Of a stretch of 64,000 nt of DNA, positions 23,600 to 35,662 are shown piece by piece. The DNA is from Acanthochlamys bracteata (taxonomy: Eukaryota; Streptophyta; Magnoliopsida; Pandanales; Velloziaceae): positions 3,790,463-3,854,462 of the forward strand of contig CM034134.1 of the NCBI GenBank assembly GCA_019914995.1. Reading direction: 5' to 3'. The number at the start of each line of letters is the position of its first letter. Positions within the stretch are counted from its first letter, which is position 1. The position numbers and the translations under genes are program-made. The notes below the pieces were generated by a model, which saw nothing but the letters and a program-made list of their open reading frames with translations, was not told the DNA's origin and made no database searches.

Positions 23600-24150
23600 C
23601 ACTAATACGTGTGCACCCAAAATTAAACACCACAAGTAGAGCAGCAGAATTATAAAGCGTTGTAAGGATCTTGCAATTCAGGGGAACGTGAGATAAATTT
23701 AGAAGCAATACACAATAGTCACACGATATTTAATGGAAAACCCTCTCTTACTAGGCGGAGATGTGAAATACCAAGGCGGCAAAGGCAAAGAAAACTTCTC
23801 TAAGAAATAAGGTATATACCGCTCTCTTTACAAGGTTATTACCAATCGTAGCTCTTGGTGGAGAGATTCCAATTGTTTCATAGAAGTAGGATTGTTGGTG
23901 GCCATCCTAAGCGCAAGAGAGTGTATAGTTGGATGCTTATTATTGCTAGCTTTCTCAATGGTTCCAAATGGGGGGCTTTTCCTCCCTGTTTATAGTTTTT
24001 CCTCCTCTTGATGAACAGTGGAGATGGCTTTAATCAAACGATTACTTGTCCAGAAGTTTCTCTCAAAATATCTTTATAAGATAACTAAGATTTACAAATA
24101 TCTTGGCATACAAATCTTAATATAGTAGAGTGGCTTTACCATTCTCACAG
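23600..24150 (-). repeat. Copia-type LTR nested in LTR-like sequence A
   Basis: The shared landmarks of sequences A and B are contiguous in B but separated here by about 570 bp. The inserted stretch resembles a Copia LTR in minus orientation, with 'gtaaggatcttgcaat' and 'acacgatatttaatggaaaac' blocks analogous to those in the Copia-2 LTR. No internal element sequence accompanies it, so it is either a solo LTR or a fragment. Confidence 0.4.
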
Positions 24151-24689
24151 CATCTGCTTGGAACCTTAGCATACCTCACCACTTTCTATGTATTGATTAA
24201 ATTATCCCTCATGCTTGTATTATGTGGTTTTGTGTGAATCCAGCATATTATGTTGTGATGTGTGAATCATGTTTGTATAGGATCCACAACGAACTAACAT
24301 AGAAACCATGCCGAAATTAATGGCTTAGTTCTTTTAACAATCAATGGTATGAACTACTAGGTATCTTGTAGGAGTTCTTGCATGTAACTTCTAGATCATG
24401 CTTAGTAGAAAATGATAATCATAACAAAAGCATTCTAGCATTTCATAAACCTTGTGACATGATTATATGATATACTTGTTGCACTTACTATTTCTCACGT
24501 TACAAACATGCATGACTTTGATTATTGATAACATTGAAGACATGGGGCATAGCATATTCATTATGTCAAAATTTATTGTATTGCATCTACTTGTTAAGAG
24601 CTGGATTGGTATGAGACATTTGACAACTATTGCTCTAACCTATTGTATTATGGATGTTTGCATGAGGTATTGATACCATTGATCTTAGA

Positions 24690-24935
24690 GCAAACTAGCC
24701 ATCGAGAGATATTAATTGCCAGTTGGGTCCCAAGGTATAATGGGTACTCAAAGATACCAATTGATTCGATGGGTCCTAATACATACTGGGCACCGAGATA
24801 TATGAATAGCCGATGGCTCCAAGAACATACTGGACATTGAGCTACAAGATATGGATAGCCGGTTGGTCCTAGAATATATTGGGCATCGAGCTATGAGATA
24901 TGGATTGCTGGTGGATCTTAACACATACTGAGCAA
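24690..24935 (+). repeat. Minisatellite, ~44-49-bp unit, five to six copies
   Basis: The phrase 'tgggcaccgagatatatg' and its variants recurs near 24741, 24787, 24831, 24880 and 24929, each followed by a 'ggtcctaatacatac'-like stretch. The spacings are about 46, 44, 49 and 49 bp. Copies are diverged. No coding meaning is evident. Confidence 0.75.
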
Positions 24936-25030
24936 CGAGCTTGCTTGAGACTCTAATATATAAAGTTGTTATGTATGTGCGCTGATGTGCATAAAGTATA
25001 CACATAATATCACACACTCTTATATCATAT

Positions 25031-26296
25031 GAGCTTAGTTTTATATAGAAAAATTAACTAAAAAGAACCTTATTTCTTTGTTTTTCATATTACCAGCAAT
25101 TCTGTGCAGTCTACGCATTTTTGATGAAGAATTGACTTTTCAGTGGAGGTTTTACAAATGGCCAACTTGGTTTGAAAGCCAAGACATTGAAGTTGGTCTA
25201 TGAATTAATTCAGAATTTCTAGGCAATGTGCAATTTCATAGAAGAAGTTGAGATATAGTGTTGACCCGAATTATTTGCGCAATGTGCAATTGTAGGTCTT
25301 CCCGATTTGTAAATGACAATGTGATATATGTGGAAAGATAAGACATTGATCTTAATTGTGAATATTGTTAGATATTTTTCGGAGGCCAAACAGACCCCAA
25401 AACGGTGCAGATAACTGGGTGGATAGAGAATTCATATTAGTTTTGGTTGCACCAACTTAATTATGGAAAGAAAATCCCCATGGTTTTATATTGAATTTTC
25501 AGATTTCCTGTGTGGAAGAAGAAAGCAGAGGCGGCTGATATAGGGTTTATTGTTGAGTACTTGCAGCTGGAACGGAAATGACATATGGTAGCAAGGAGCA
25601 AGGAAAAGAGACAGTAGTTCGCTCGACAACACTCTTTGTTCAGTTCTGTCTATCATGTTTCTCTCTGTTTTGTTAGATCTGAAATAATGAGCTAAATTTT
25701 TCTTTTATGAGGCTATGATGTAGCCTAACTATGATAATTTTATTCTTAATTCTATTCTATTCGAAGTTTTACAATTTGCTTATTGAGTATTTCATTACGA
25801 TGCTTAATGCTTTTATCGCGTCAATATATAATCAATTTCAGATTCATATTGAGACAGAGATGTGATGTACAGATTAGTCTTTGTAATAAATGCTATGAAT
25901 TGCATAAAAGATGGAAATGTACTCTTATGGTTGGTGAAGTTAGTCTAGGATGCCACAGAACTTAATGAGCTTTTTTATATTTTACTTCACATAGAGATAT
26001 AGGGAGTTATTGTATGATGTATGTTTGGTATAGCTTGAGATAGTATGTCAATGAAACTAGGGTTTCAAACGATTAATAAAGATATATTACTCGATAGCAT
26101 GAATATGGAATTGAATTGGATAGTTACCGAGAAATCAAATGCCCTAGCACTTAATTAATTGAAATCTCAAAAGCGTGATGCGAGCTAGAGATGTGGTCTC
26201 ACTCGACCACTTATGCTATGTGGTTGCAATTCTTGATGCATTGCATATGTTGTGTCATTAGCTTGTATGCATGGAGATATATATATATATATATAT
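25031..26296. other. Unassigned DNA between the two LTR-like sequences
   Basis: About 1.27 kb without a recognisable gene, polyprotein motif or primer site. It ends in a short (TA)n run at 26278-26296, directly abutting LTR-like sequence B. Confidence 0.35.
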
Positions 26297-27930
26297 GTAA
26301 TATCTCAAATTTTTTAATAGGTAGTCTTGTCAACATAAATGAATTGGGGTGTGTAAGTGGGTCTGTCGGTGGACTCCAAACCCAACACCGTGTATTAAGT
26401 CCTTATCTAGAACCCTCTAATCTTTAATTTTCTTACTTACCTTCTCTAATGTTTTGCTTTCTTTCACCTCTCCCTCCCGAGCCTTGCAGTGTAAACTCTC
26501 CGCCGCTCCAAACTCTCCGCCGGCGTTCTCATTTCGCTACTGCGGTAAGCTTCCTAAACCGTTGCAATGGCTTGCTTGATGCAATTTAAATTCGGCCGAA
26601 ACCCTAATTGCCGGAATCCGGCGAATTTGAGAGCTCCACTGTTTGGCCGAAATTTGTTTCTTCGTCGGCGGCTGTCGCCGTGAGCAACCCAAACAGTCGC
26701 TTTCGTTGCTACTGCTGCTACCTCTGTCTCACTACTAAAATTTTTCAGTGGTCGGAACTTTAATCGCCGGAGTCCGGCGAACAAGCGGCCGGAATTGTTA
26801 GGTGAGCTGCTATACTTAATGTCGTCGTTAAGACTTGTTATTGAAGTAATTATTAATCTTTTCTATGCGGTAGGTATTTTCCTCAACCGGAGGCATTAAA
26901 GTTCGACATAAATACTTGAGCTAATTAGGAGCTTAGTCGATTCGTCATCTAGTTAGGTAAGCTTTTGTCTAACTAGTATTACTTTTAAGAATGACATAGA
27001 ATTTGCGATTTCGAGGGAAGTTAAATCCAAGTGTATGCATTAATGTTGTTGTAGAGCTATAGCTTGGTAAATGCCTAGTGATCGATAATGTTGATTAATG
27101 GACATTAGTAATTATTTGCGTATAATTGTTAGGCTTGAAAAGAGGAAGATAGTGTTCTAAGAAAATTGTAGCGGTTTGAGCAATAACGAAGGAATTTAAG
27201 GTGATGGTTATCGTGCCATCTTTTTCTCCCTAGATTAACGCTAAACCTTTGGCACAGGTAATATTACTTTGATCCTCGAGCATACCTTGCCATTTTCATG
27301 CATTTTACGATTATACCCTTCATAATGCATAATTATATGTGATATATGTTTTCTTGATATGATAAGTATTTATGATAATATAAATAGTTACTTGGATTTA
27401 CAATATGTGGATAAATGTATCAATGAGTATTAAATGGAAATTTGAAAGATGAGCTATGTATATATGGTTTATGAACATTTGGATAAATGTTATTATGCCT
27501 TATTTAAAGAGTTAAATGATTTATGACGATGATTTTATTGATTTTCTAAATGATTTGAAAACGATTTCGTATGATATTATTATGCTTTCATTTAATAAGC
27601 TATATATTATGTGTGACGATTAATTTGAGTTTTATTTAAAATGTCATTTATTGAGGTAATTTGTGGATTTTGAAATGTTTAGAGATTCGCGCTGCATTGA
27701 GGTAGGCGATAGTCAGGGGCTGAGTTCAGGATTTCTCTCTCCTCTCTCTTTCGTCTGTAGATTAGGTGGGCCCATGCGCGTGGGGGCGATAATACCACGG
27801 CACCCGGGTTAAATATATGGATATGTGGACGAGCTGGAGACGCGGTCTCGCTCAGTCCTTGGTATCTATCCTGACTCCTTGACTGGTAAAATTTTTGTGG
27901 ATTGATGTTTGGCAATAAATTTTTGATTGT
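26297..27930 (+). repeat. Gypsy-type LTR-like sequence B
   Basis: Begins with 'tgtaatatctcaaatttttt', very like the starts of many plant Gypsy LTRs, then has the CT/CCGG-rich leader ('gccggaatccggcgaat'), the landmarks shared with sequence A, and AT-rich DNA. No internal element sequence adjoins it, so a solo LTR is possible. The right terminus is uncertain. Small open frames inside are not credible genes. Confidence 0.45.
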
Positions 27931-28384
27931 TATAAGTTCTTAATTTACTTATTTGTTTGGCTTTTAATATGACCTTCACTATTAATTAGATATTTTTATA
28001 ATTTATTTACCTATATATTTATTTGTTATTTAATATGTTGTACTCTTAACTATCTATAGTTAATTAAATTTTTATTCAATATTTCTTTTCTTAAATTGGA
28101 ATGTCTATGCTATACTTTTAAGAATAATATAAAATACTTATATAGCGGAAAAACATAGTTCCTTGATTTTATTGTATGATTGGTTGTTTGAAGTATATGC
28201 ATTGCATATAGCCGAACCTCTTGTACTAAGGACTGAGTTGGTATGGGACGACTCAGGACTTAGTAATAATGATTTTGATCCAATCCCTGCATTTTTGTAC
28301 ATGTAGAAAATTAGTATGTAAACATTAGGATAATGCATTAGAAAACTTAAATGGTGCATCTGTTATTTTTAACCTCACTAAGAT
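27931..28384. other. AT-rich spacer before the tandem array
   Basis: About 450 bp of AT-rich DNA. No gene is recognised, and it shows no similarity to the array units. Confidence 0.4.
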
Positions 28385-28413
28385 TATACAATATTGATTT
28401 TGCTGGAAGTGAT

Positions 28414-28898
28414 TTGTTGTATGAATACGATGGCATATTTCGTAGATCGAAGAGTAATATGCTTTACAATTTTAGGAAGTATATAGAATTTCAAAAGAAC
28501 CCCATATCGATCACCGAGTTCGATAGGAACTTGCTAGAGGCGAGAGCGTCTTCTACGAGGACGAGAATTTCTAAATTGGCATATTCGAAGACCACAAGGT
28601 TCGGGACGGTAGAACGGTATTATTCCTCAAACAACTAATGACTGACTGCACTAAATATGGAGTATTGAAGGCACAGATGCTCTTGATTCATTACAATACG
28701 AAATACTCATAATGTTTGCCCGAGTAAAATGTGTTCCAGCATAAGAAGATTGCTAAAGGCACACGGATGAAGAAAACAGTTCCGTTGACCCTGACAAATG
28801 GCAGCACTTATTATCACCAACTACGACGAAGTATAACTTACGCCAGATACGAGTTATACAATGTGGACAGAAGGTTGCTCGATCCAAACCTTCCGTGA
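28414..28898 (+). pseudogene. Protein-like block of the array unit (unit 1 example)
   Basis: A plus-strand stretch of about 160 codons present in all seven units. It reads like real protein, with segments such as 'YNFRKYIEFQKNPISITEF' and, in later units, 'KKTTLLTLTNGTTFYHQL' and 'YELYNQDRRLLDPSLP'. It is basic and mixed alpha/beta in flavour. The reading is interrupted several times, and the interruptions are largely shared between units, so the block was probably already non-functional when the array formed. I do not recognise the family. It may descend from a host gene, a transposon or a virus-like element, and I treat it as a fossil. Confidence 0.45.
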
Positions 28899-29270
28899 AT
28901 ACGAGAAAGCTTAACTCACCGCATTCACTCGACCGCCATGTGATTAGATTCCTTGTTTTGGTAAAATAATATTTGATAAGTTGGGGATTTCTAATCGTCC
29001 GCTAATTGATTTGCATCTTTTACAGAATGTGGTAGCATCCTTACTGCGATTGCAAAACACGTAAGAAAATTGACGTAAAGATCATCGAAAATTTTTAACA
29101 AATCAAAGTTTTGGGAAAAGTTTCTTTCCAAGTTTTCTACGATGGTCTTTCGTTTTTAGAAGTGATCGGCGATCAACTTATATCAACAACGTTCATTCGA
29201 AAACTTGATATAGGAAATAAACTTATTAGTTACAATATCATCGAAATAATGACCAAGTCTGAAATCTTTA

Positions 29271-29280
29271 CTATATAAAG
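29271..29280 (+). promoter_or_regulatory. TATA-like motif conserved in the array units (unit 1 example)
   Basis: 'ctatataaag' followed by 'tgcactgtcg'. Equivalents occur near 33211, 34874, 40745, 42346 and, more weakly, 43996; unit 4 has a shorter version near 36566. It lies in the non-coding part of the unit. Conservation could reflect common descent only, so promoter function is inference. Confidence 0.3.
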
Positions 29281-30716
29281 TGCACTGTCGTGAACATAAA
29301 GATCGTATGACCGAATAAGGTCATCCATTGCACCTGTTCGTTATATGCAATTACGAGCAGCTCTTCATAATTTATGCGAAAGTAATGTATGTTATTGACA
29401 AAGTTCTATTTACCTATTCTAACGTATTGAAACCAACTTTCAAATTCGTTGCTCCAAAGCATTTGTTAAAGTTTTCCAAGTTGCAAGTAAAAAACCTGTT
29501 TGATCAATATTAATCCATGCACGAAAATTACAACTTTATAATCAAATTCATGTATTTGTCGAATCATTAAAGAAATAAAATATGAATATTAGATTAATAC
29601 TTTGTATCATCTAAACACACTATATTTACAATTGTTAGAAAAATGAGAACGAAGCTACATCATCCAAAAAATTGCATCACTATTACACGGAAGTGGCTGA
29701 TGCAGGAATAGCGCCGAACGTTTTGTGAAATATTCATCGTTTGAGCGTTAGAATGGAACAGATAGTGGAATGAAAAACCATAACTAGCACAGCTGTACAA
29801 AGAGAGAGTCGTGACCCCATACGACCACAGAACCACCTGATTAGAACCGTGGATGTTCCAACTAAAGTATGCATTGCATATGTTCAATAATTCACAGTAC
29901 ATGCATTGGAGAGAATGACAAAGGCTGTTTTTTAGTAACCGTTTATCCCACAACAATGCAATACTTTATGCGCGGACATGTTCCTGTAAAGCAAACAACA
30001 ATAAAATTAAAAATACTCATGGCGAACACTCACGACATTGCAAGTGATACAGTATCGATTTTGCTGGAACTGATTTTGTTGTATGAATATAATGGCATAT
30101 TTCATAGATCGAAGAGTAGTATGCTTTACAATTTTAGGAAGTATATAGAATTTCAAAAGAACCCCATATCGATCACCGAGTTCAACAGGCACTTCCTAGA
30201 GGCGAGCGTCTTCTACGTGCACGAGAATTTCTAAATTGGCATATTCGAAGACCACAAGGTTCGGGACGGTAGAACGGTATTATTCCTCAAACAACTAATG
30301 ACCGACTGCACTAAATATGGAGTATTGAAGGCACAGATGCTCTTGATTCATTACAATACGAAATACTCATAACGTTTGCCCGAGTAAAATGTGTTCCAGC
30401 ATAAGAAGATTGCTAAAGGCACACGGATGAAGAAAACAATTCTGTTGACCCTGACAAATGGAAGCACTTTTTATCACCAACTACGACGAAGTATAACTTA
30501 CGCCAGATACGAATTATACAATGTGGACAGAAGGTTGCTCGATCCGAACCTTCCGTGAATACGAGAAAGCTTAACTCACCGCATTCACTCGACCGCCATG
30601 TGATTAGATTCCTTGTTTTTGGTAAAACAATATTTGATAAGTTGGGGATTTCTAATGGTTCGCTAATTGATTTGCATCTTCTATAGAATGTGGTAGCATC
30701 CTTATAGCAATTGCAA

Positions 30717-33015
30717 GGACTTGGGAATTAGTTCCACTTCCTCAAGGACGCAAAGCTATTAGTAACAAATGGGTCTACAAGATCAAGCATGGTAGCAATG
30801 ATCAAGTAGAACGGTTTCGTGCCCGATTGATTGTAAAAGGATATGCACAAAAGGAAGGAGTCGACTTTGATGAAATCTTCTCTCCGGTAGTTCGTTTGGC
30901 AACAATTCGTGTGGTCTTGGCATTGTGCGCATCATCGGGTCTCCATCTTGAACAACTCGAAGTGAAGACGGCATTCTTACACGGTGAGTTGGAAGAGGAG
31001 ATATACATGGTCCACCCAGAAGGCTTTGTCGAGGTAGGCAAGGAGAACTTGGTTTGCCAGTTAGTCAAATCTCTTCATGGGCTTAAGCAGGCACCAAGGT
31101 GCTGGTATAAGAGATTTGATGGTTGTATCGGGAGCCTCGGATACAGCAAGCTAGTCTCAGACTCTTGTGCTTACATCAAGCAGTTTGAGGGAGGTGAGTA
31201 TGTCATCTTGCTGCTGTATGTGGATGATATGCTTGTGGCGAGCCAAAGCATGGAACGCATCCAACAATTGAAAGTTCAACTAGCTAGTGAATTTGATACA
31301 AAAGACTTGGGTCCAGCAAACAAGATTCTTGGAATGCAGATATGACGAGACAGAGACAATAGAGAAATCCGACTATCCCAGGCTGGCTACCTAGGGAAGG
31401 TGTTGCAGCAGTTTGGCATGCAAACAAGTAAGTCGGTGTTTACCCCTTTTTCTATTAGTCTCAGGTTATCTTCTTTGGGATGTCCTAGGCAAAACAAGAA
31501 GAAGATGGAGATGTCTAGGGTACCATATGCATCTGCAGTGGGAAGCCTTATGTATGTCATGGTATGCACTCGGCCAGACATTGCCCAAGCAGTGGGAGTG
31601 GTGAGTAGATACATGGCAAATTCAGCCTATGAGTACTGGATGGCTGTCAAAAGAGTATTTCGATATATTAACGGTACTCTAGATGCTGCATTGTGTTACA
31701 AAGGGTCTGAATGTCTTGTCAAAAGTTTTTTGGACTCGGATTATGCGGGTGATGTTGATAGGAGGAAATCCACTTCTGGTTATGTGTTCACCCTTGCAGG
31801 TGGTGCTGTTAGTTGGTGTTCAAAACTGCAATCTGTTGTAGCTCTTTCCTCACAGAAGCAGAGTATATGACAGCAACGGAAGCATGCAAGGAAGGCATAT
31901 GGATGAAGAGATTGCTGGAGGAACTAGGCTACAAACAAGAGAGCCATTGCCTCTATTTTGTGATAGTCAAAGTGCCCTACATCTTGCAAGAAATGCAGCA
32001 TTTTATTCCAGAACGAAACACATTGAAGTGCAATATCACTTTGTTCGTGATATGGATTCCGGTGGGAGTATTAACTTACTCAAAATTCCTACCAAGGAGA
32101 ATCCCGCAGATGCCTTAATGAAGGCAGTTTCTTTTGACAAGTTTGAATTTTGTAGAACTTTGTATGGAATCACAATGGACAACAACAGGGACAGCAGTGG
32201 TAGTGGTCACAGGTATCCTAAGAAAGCATATCAAGAAAGCAATGAGTTAGGGGAAAATTGACTAAGGCATGATGAACTTCGGAAGTCAGCTAGTAAGTAC
32301 ACTAGCCCTTGCTCCGCTCTGCCTTTATCTATTTTCAGTACCTCTGATGCGGGTACTTTCGTACCAATTTTTTACTTTCTTGGAAAGACATGACAAAGTG
32401 TCTTTAAATAGAAATTTTATTGGATATAAAGACACTTTGATGAGATTCTAATCAAGTAGTCCACAAGTAGCTGTTGGTAGTCCACCATTTAGTCCAACAT
32501 AGCTCTTATGGTAGTTATGTCTAGATTTATTCATGAAGAAATTATGTCCAGATTAATGAAGAAGTTATGTCCAGATTCATGAGGAAGTCATGTCTAGATT
32601 CATCTAACTACCATAAGGAAGTTATGCCAACGAACTAATTCCAAAGAGTTACTTTGGATAGTTAGTTATTTAGTGGACTAGCTATCAAAGTATTTTCTTA
32701 CATACTATATATATGTCCCAAATGTGTGGAATTTGGGAAAACTAGAAGAAGCATACAAAGAAGCATGCAAAGAGAGAATGCAAGCAATAAAGCAAAGTTG
32801 TAAGCATACATTGTAATCTCTTCTTATAGTGATATTTATTTTGGTGTGACCACACCACCGTGGGATTTTTTCTCGTTTTTCCCCACGTATATCTTGGTGT
32901 TGTGTGATTGCTTTATTCATCTTTAAAAATCTCAACTTGGATTGCAAGATCCTAATGTGTGCTATATATTCTGCAGTGCTATTTTTCGTTCGTGCACACT
33001 ACCGTATTCCCAACA
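30717..33015 (+). mobile_element. Copia-1-family fragment inserted in array unit 2
   Basis: Plus-strand reverse transcriptase (from about 30720, with 'LLYVDDMLVASQSMERI' near 31215), RNase H (to about 32150, with 'TKHIEVQYHFVRDMD' near 32030) and a 3' LTR (32418-33015). It matches the corresponding half of Copia-1 in reverse complement at roughly 90% or better by eye. The 5' half of the element is absent and the copy is broken. It begins abruptly inside the coding region, next to array DNA. Confidence 0.88.
32418..33015 (+). repeat. 3' LTR of the Copia-1-family fragment
   Basis: Starts near 'tattggatataaag' and ends in 'tattcccaaca'. It is the reverse complement of the Copia-1 LTR at 441-988, with short length differences in a region of repeated 'gaagttatgtccagatt' phrases. 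Confidence 0.75.
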
Positions 33016-33981
33016 AGATCATCGAAAATTTTTAAGAAATCAAAATTTTGTGAAAAGTTTCTTTCCAAGTTTTCTACGATGGTCTTCCGTTTTTAGAAGT
33101 GATCGACTATCAACTTATATCAACAACGTTCATTCGAAGACTTGATATAGGAAATAAACTTATTAGTTACAATATCATCAAAATAATGACCAAGTCTGAA
33201 ATCTTTATTATATAAAGTGCACTGTCGTGAACATAAAGATCGTACGACCGAATAAGGTCATCCATTGCGCCTGTTCGTTATATGCAATTACGAGCAGCTC
33301 TCCATAATTTATGCGAAAGTAATGTATGTTATTGACAAAGTACTATGTACCTAGTTCTAATGTATTGAAACCAACTTTCAAATTCGTTGCTCCAAAGCAT
33401 TTGTTAAAGTTTTCCAGGTTGCAAGTAAAAAACCTATTCGATCAATATTAATCCATGCACAAAAATTACAACTTTATAATCAAATTCATGTATTTGTCAA
33501 ATCATTAAAGAAATAAAATATAAATATTAGATTAATAATTTGTATCATCTAAACACACTATATTTACAATTGTTAGAAAAATGAGAACGAAGCTATCTCT
33601 TCCAAAAAAATTGCATCGCTGTTACACGGAAGTGCCTGATGCAGGAATAACGCCGAACGTTTTGTGAAATATTCATCGTTTGAGCGTTAGAATGGAACAG
33701 ACAGTGGAATGGAAAACCATAACTAGCGCAGATGTACAAAGAGAGAGTCGTGACCCCATACCACCACAAAACCGCCTGATTAGAATCGCAGACGCTCCAA
33801 CTAGAGTATGCATTGCATATTTTCAATAATTTACCTTAATGCATTGGAGAAAATGACAAAGGGTGGTTTTTAGTAACCGTTTATCCCCCAACATTGCAAA
33901 TATTTTATGCGCGAACAAGTTCCTGTGAACCAAACAACAATAAAATTAAAAATACTCGTGGCGGACATACACGACACTTCA

Positions 33982-35662
33982 TATGATACAATATCAATTT
34001 GTTGGAAGTGATTTTGTTGTATGAATATGATGGCATATTTCATAGATCGAAGAGTAATACGGTTTATAAATTTAGGAAGTGTATCGAATTTCGAAAGAAC
34101 CCCATATTGATTACCGAGTTCGACTGGAAATTCCTAGAGTCCAGCGTCTTCCAAGAGCACGAGAATTTCTAAATAGGCATATTCAAAGAGCACTAGTTTT
34201 GGGACGGCAGAACGATATTATTCGTCAAACAACAAGTGACCTACTGCACTAAATATAGAGTATTGAAAGGACAGAGGCTCCAGGTTCATTACAGTACGAA
34301 ATACTCATAACGTTTGCCCAAGAAGAATGTGTTGCAGCGTAAGAAGATCCCCAAAGGCACACGGTTGAAGAAAAAAACTTTGTTGACCCTAACAAGTGGC
34401 ACCACTTTTTATCACCAACTATGACGAAATATAACTAGCACCACATACGAATTATATAGTGAGGACAGAGGGTTGCTCGATCCGAGCCTTATGTGAATAC
34501 GAGCGAAAGCTTAACTCACCGCATTCATTTGACCGCCACGTGATTAGATACCTTGTTATTGGTCAAACAATATCTTGAAAAGTTGGGGATTTCAAATGGT
34601 CCGCTAATAGATTTGCTTCTTCGACAGAATGTGGTAGCATGCTTACTTGGATTGCAAAACATGTATGAAAATCGACGTAAAGATCGTCGAAAATATTTGA
34701 GAAATCAAAATTTTGGGAAAAGTTTCTTTCCAAGTTTTCGACTATCGGCTTTCGTTTTTAGAAGTGCTCGGCTATCAACTTATATCAACAAAGTTCATCC
34801 GAAGACTAGATATAGGAAATAAACTTATTATTTACAATATCATCGAACTAATGACCAAGTCTGAAATCTATACTATATAAAGTGCACTGTCGTGAACATA
34901 ATGATCGTACGATCGAATAAGGTCATCCATTACGCCTGTTTGATACATGCAATTACGAGAAGCTCTCTATAATTAATGCGAAAGTAATGTATATTCTTGA
35001 CAGAGTACTATTACCTATTGCTAATGTATTTGAAAGCAACTTTCAAATACATTGCTCCAAAACATTTGTTAAACTATTACAGGTTGCAAGTAAAAAAGCC
35101 ATTCGATCAATATTAATCCATGGACGACAAATAGAACTTTATAATCAACTTCACGTTTTTGTCTAATAATTAAAAAAATAGAATGTAAATATCAGATTAA
35201 TACTGTATATCATATACATACGCTATATTTACGATTGTTACAAAAATGAGAACGAAGCTACCTTGTTCAAAAAATTGCATCGCTATTACACGAAAGTGGC
35301 TGATGTAGGACTAACGCTAAACGTTTTATGAAATATTCATCGTTTGAGCGTTAGAATGGAATAGATAGTGCAATGAAAAAAGATAATTATGCTTGCCAAA
35401 AAAAGCACAAATGTTACAAAGTTAGAATCGTGACCCCATACCACCGCAGAACCACCTGATTAGAATCGCAGTCGGTCCAACTAGAATATGCATTGCATAT
35501 GTTCAATAATTTACAGTACATGCGTTTGAGAAAATGGCAAACGTTGGTTTTTAGTGACCCTTTATCCCACAACAATGCGAATATTTTATGCGCGGACAAG
35601 TTCCTGTGAACCAAACAACAATAAAATTAAAAATACTCGTGGCGGACATACACGACATTTGC
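33982..35662 (+). repeat. Array unit 3
   Basis: Complete unit of about 1680 bp, moderately diverged from units 1-2. Confidence 0.85.

Larger units (their letters stand above)
22590..25030 (+). repeat. Gypsy-type LTR-like sequence A, with nested insert
   Basis: Shares an ordered set of landmarks with 26297-27930: a CT-rich leader with 'ccgg'-rich blocks, 'agttggtaagctcttg' (compare 'agttaggtaagctttt'), 'ttggcataggtaa' (compare 'ttggcacaggtaa') and 'gcatacctcacca' (compare 'gcataccttgcca'), then AT-rich DNA. This architecture is common in long LTRs of plant Gypsy elements. Termini were not identified. It is interrupted by a Copia-type LTR at 23600-24150 and carries a minisatellite at 24690-24935. 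Confidence 0.4.
28385..30043 (+). repeat. Array unit 1
   Basis: Complete unit of about 1659 bp. It is nearly identical to the corresponding parts of unit 2 and shares private variants with it, such as 'gcccgagtaaaatgtgttcc'. The left edge of homology falls near 28385. Confidence 0.85.
30044..33981 (+). repeat. Array unit 2, interrupted by a Copia-1-family fragment
   Basis: About 1640 bp of unit sequence split at 30716/33016 by the Copia fragment. Unit sequence resumes at 'agatcatcgaaaattttt'. The flank to the left of the insert is almost identical to unit 1. Confidence 0.85.
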
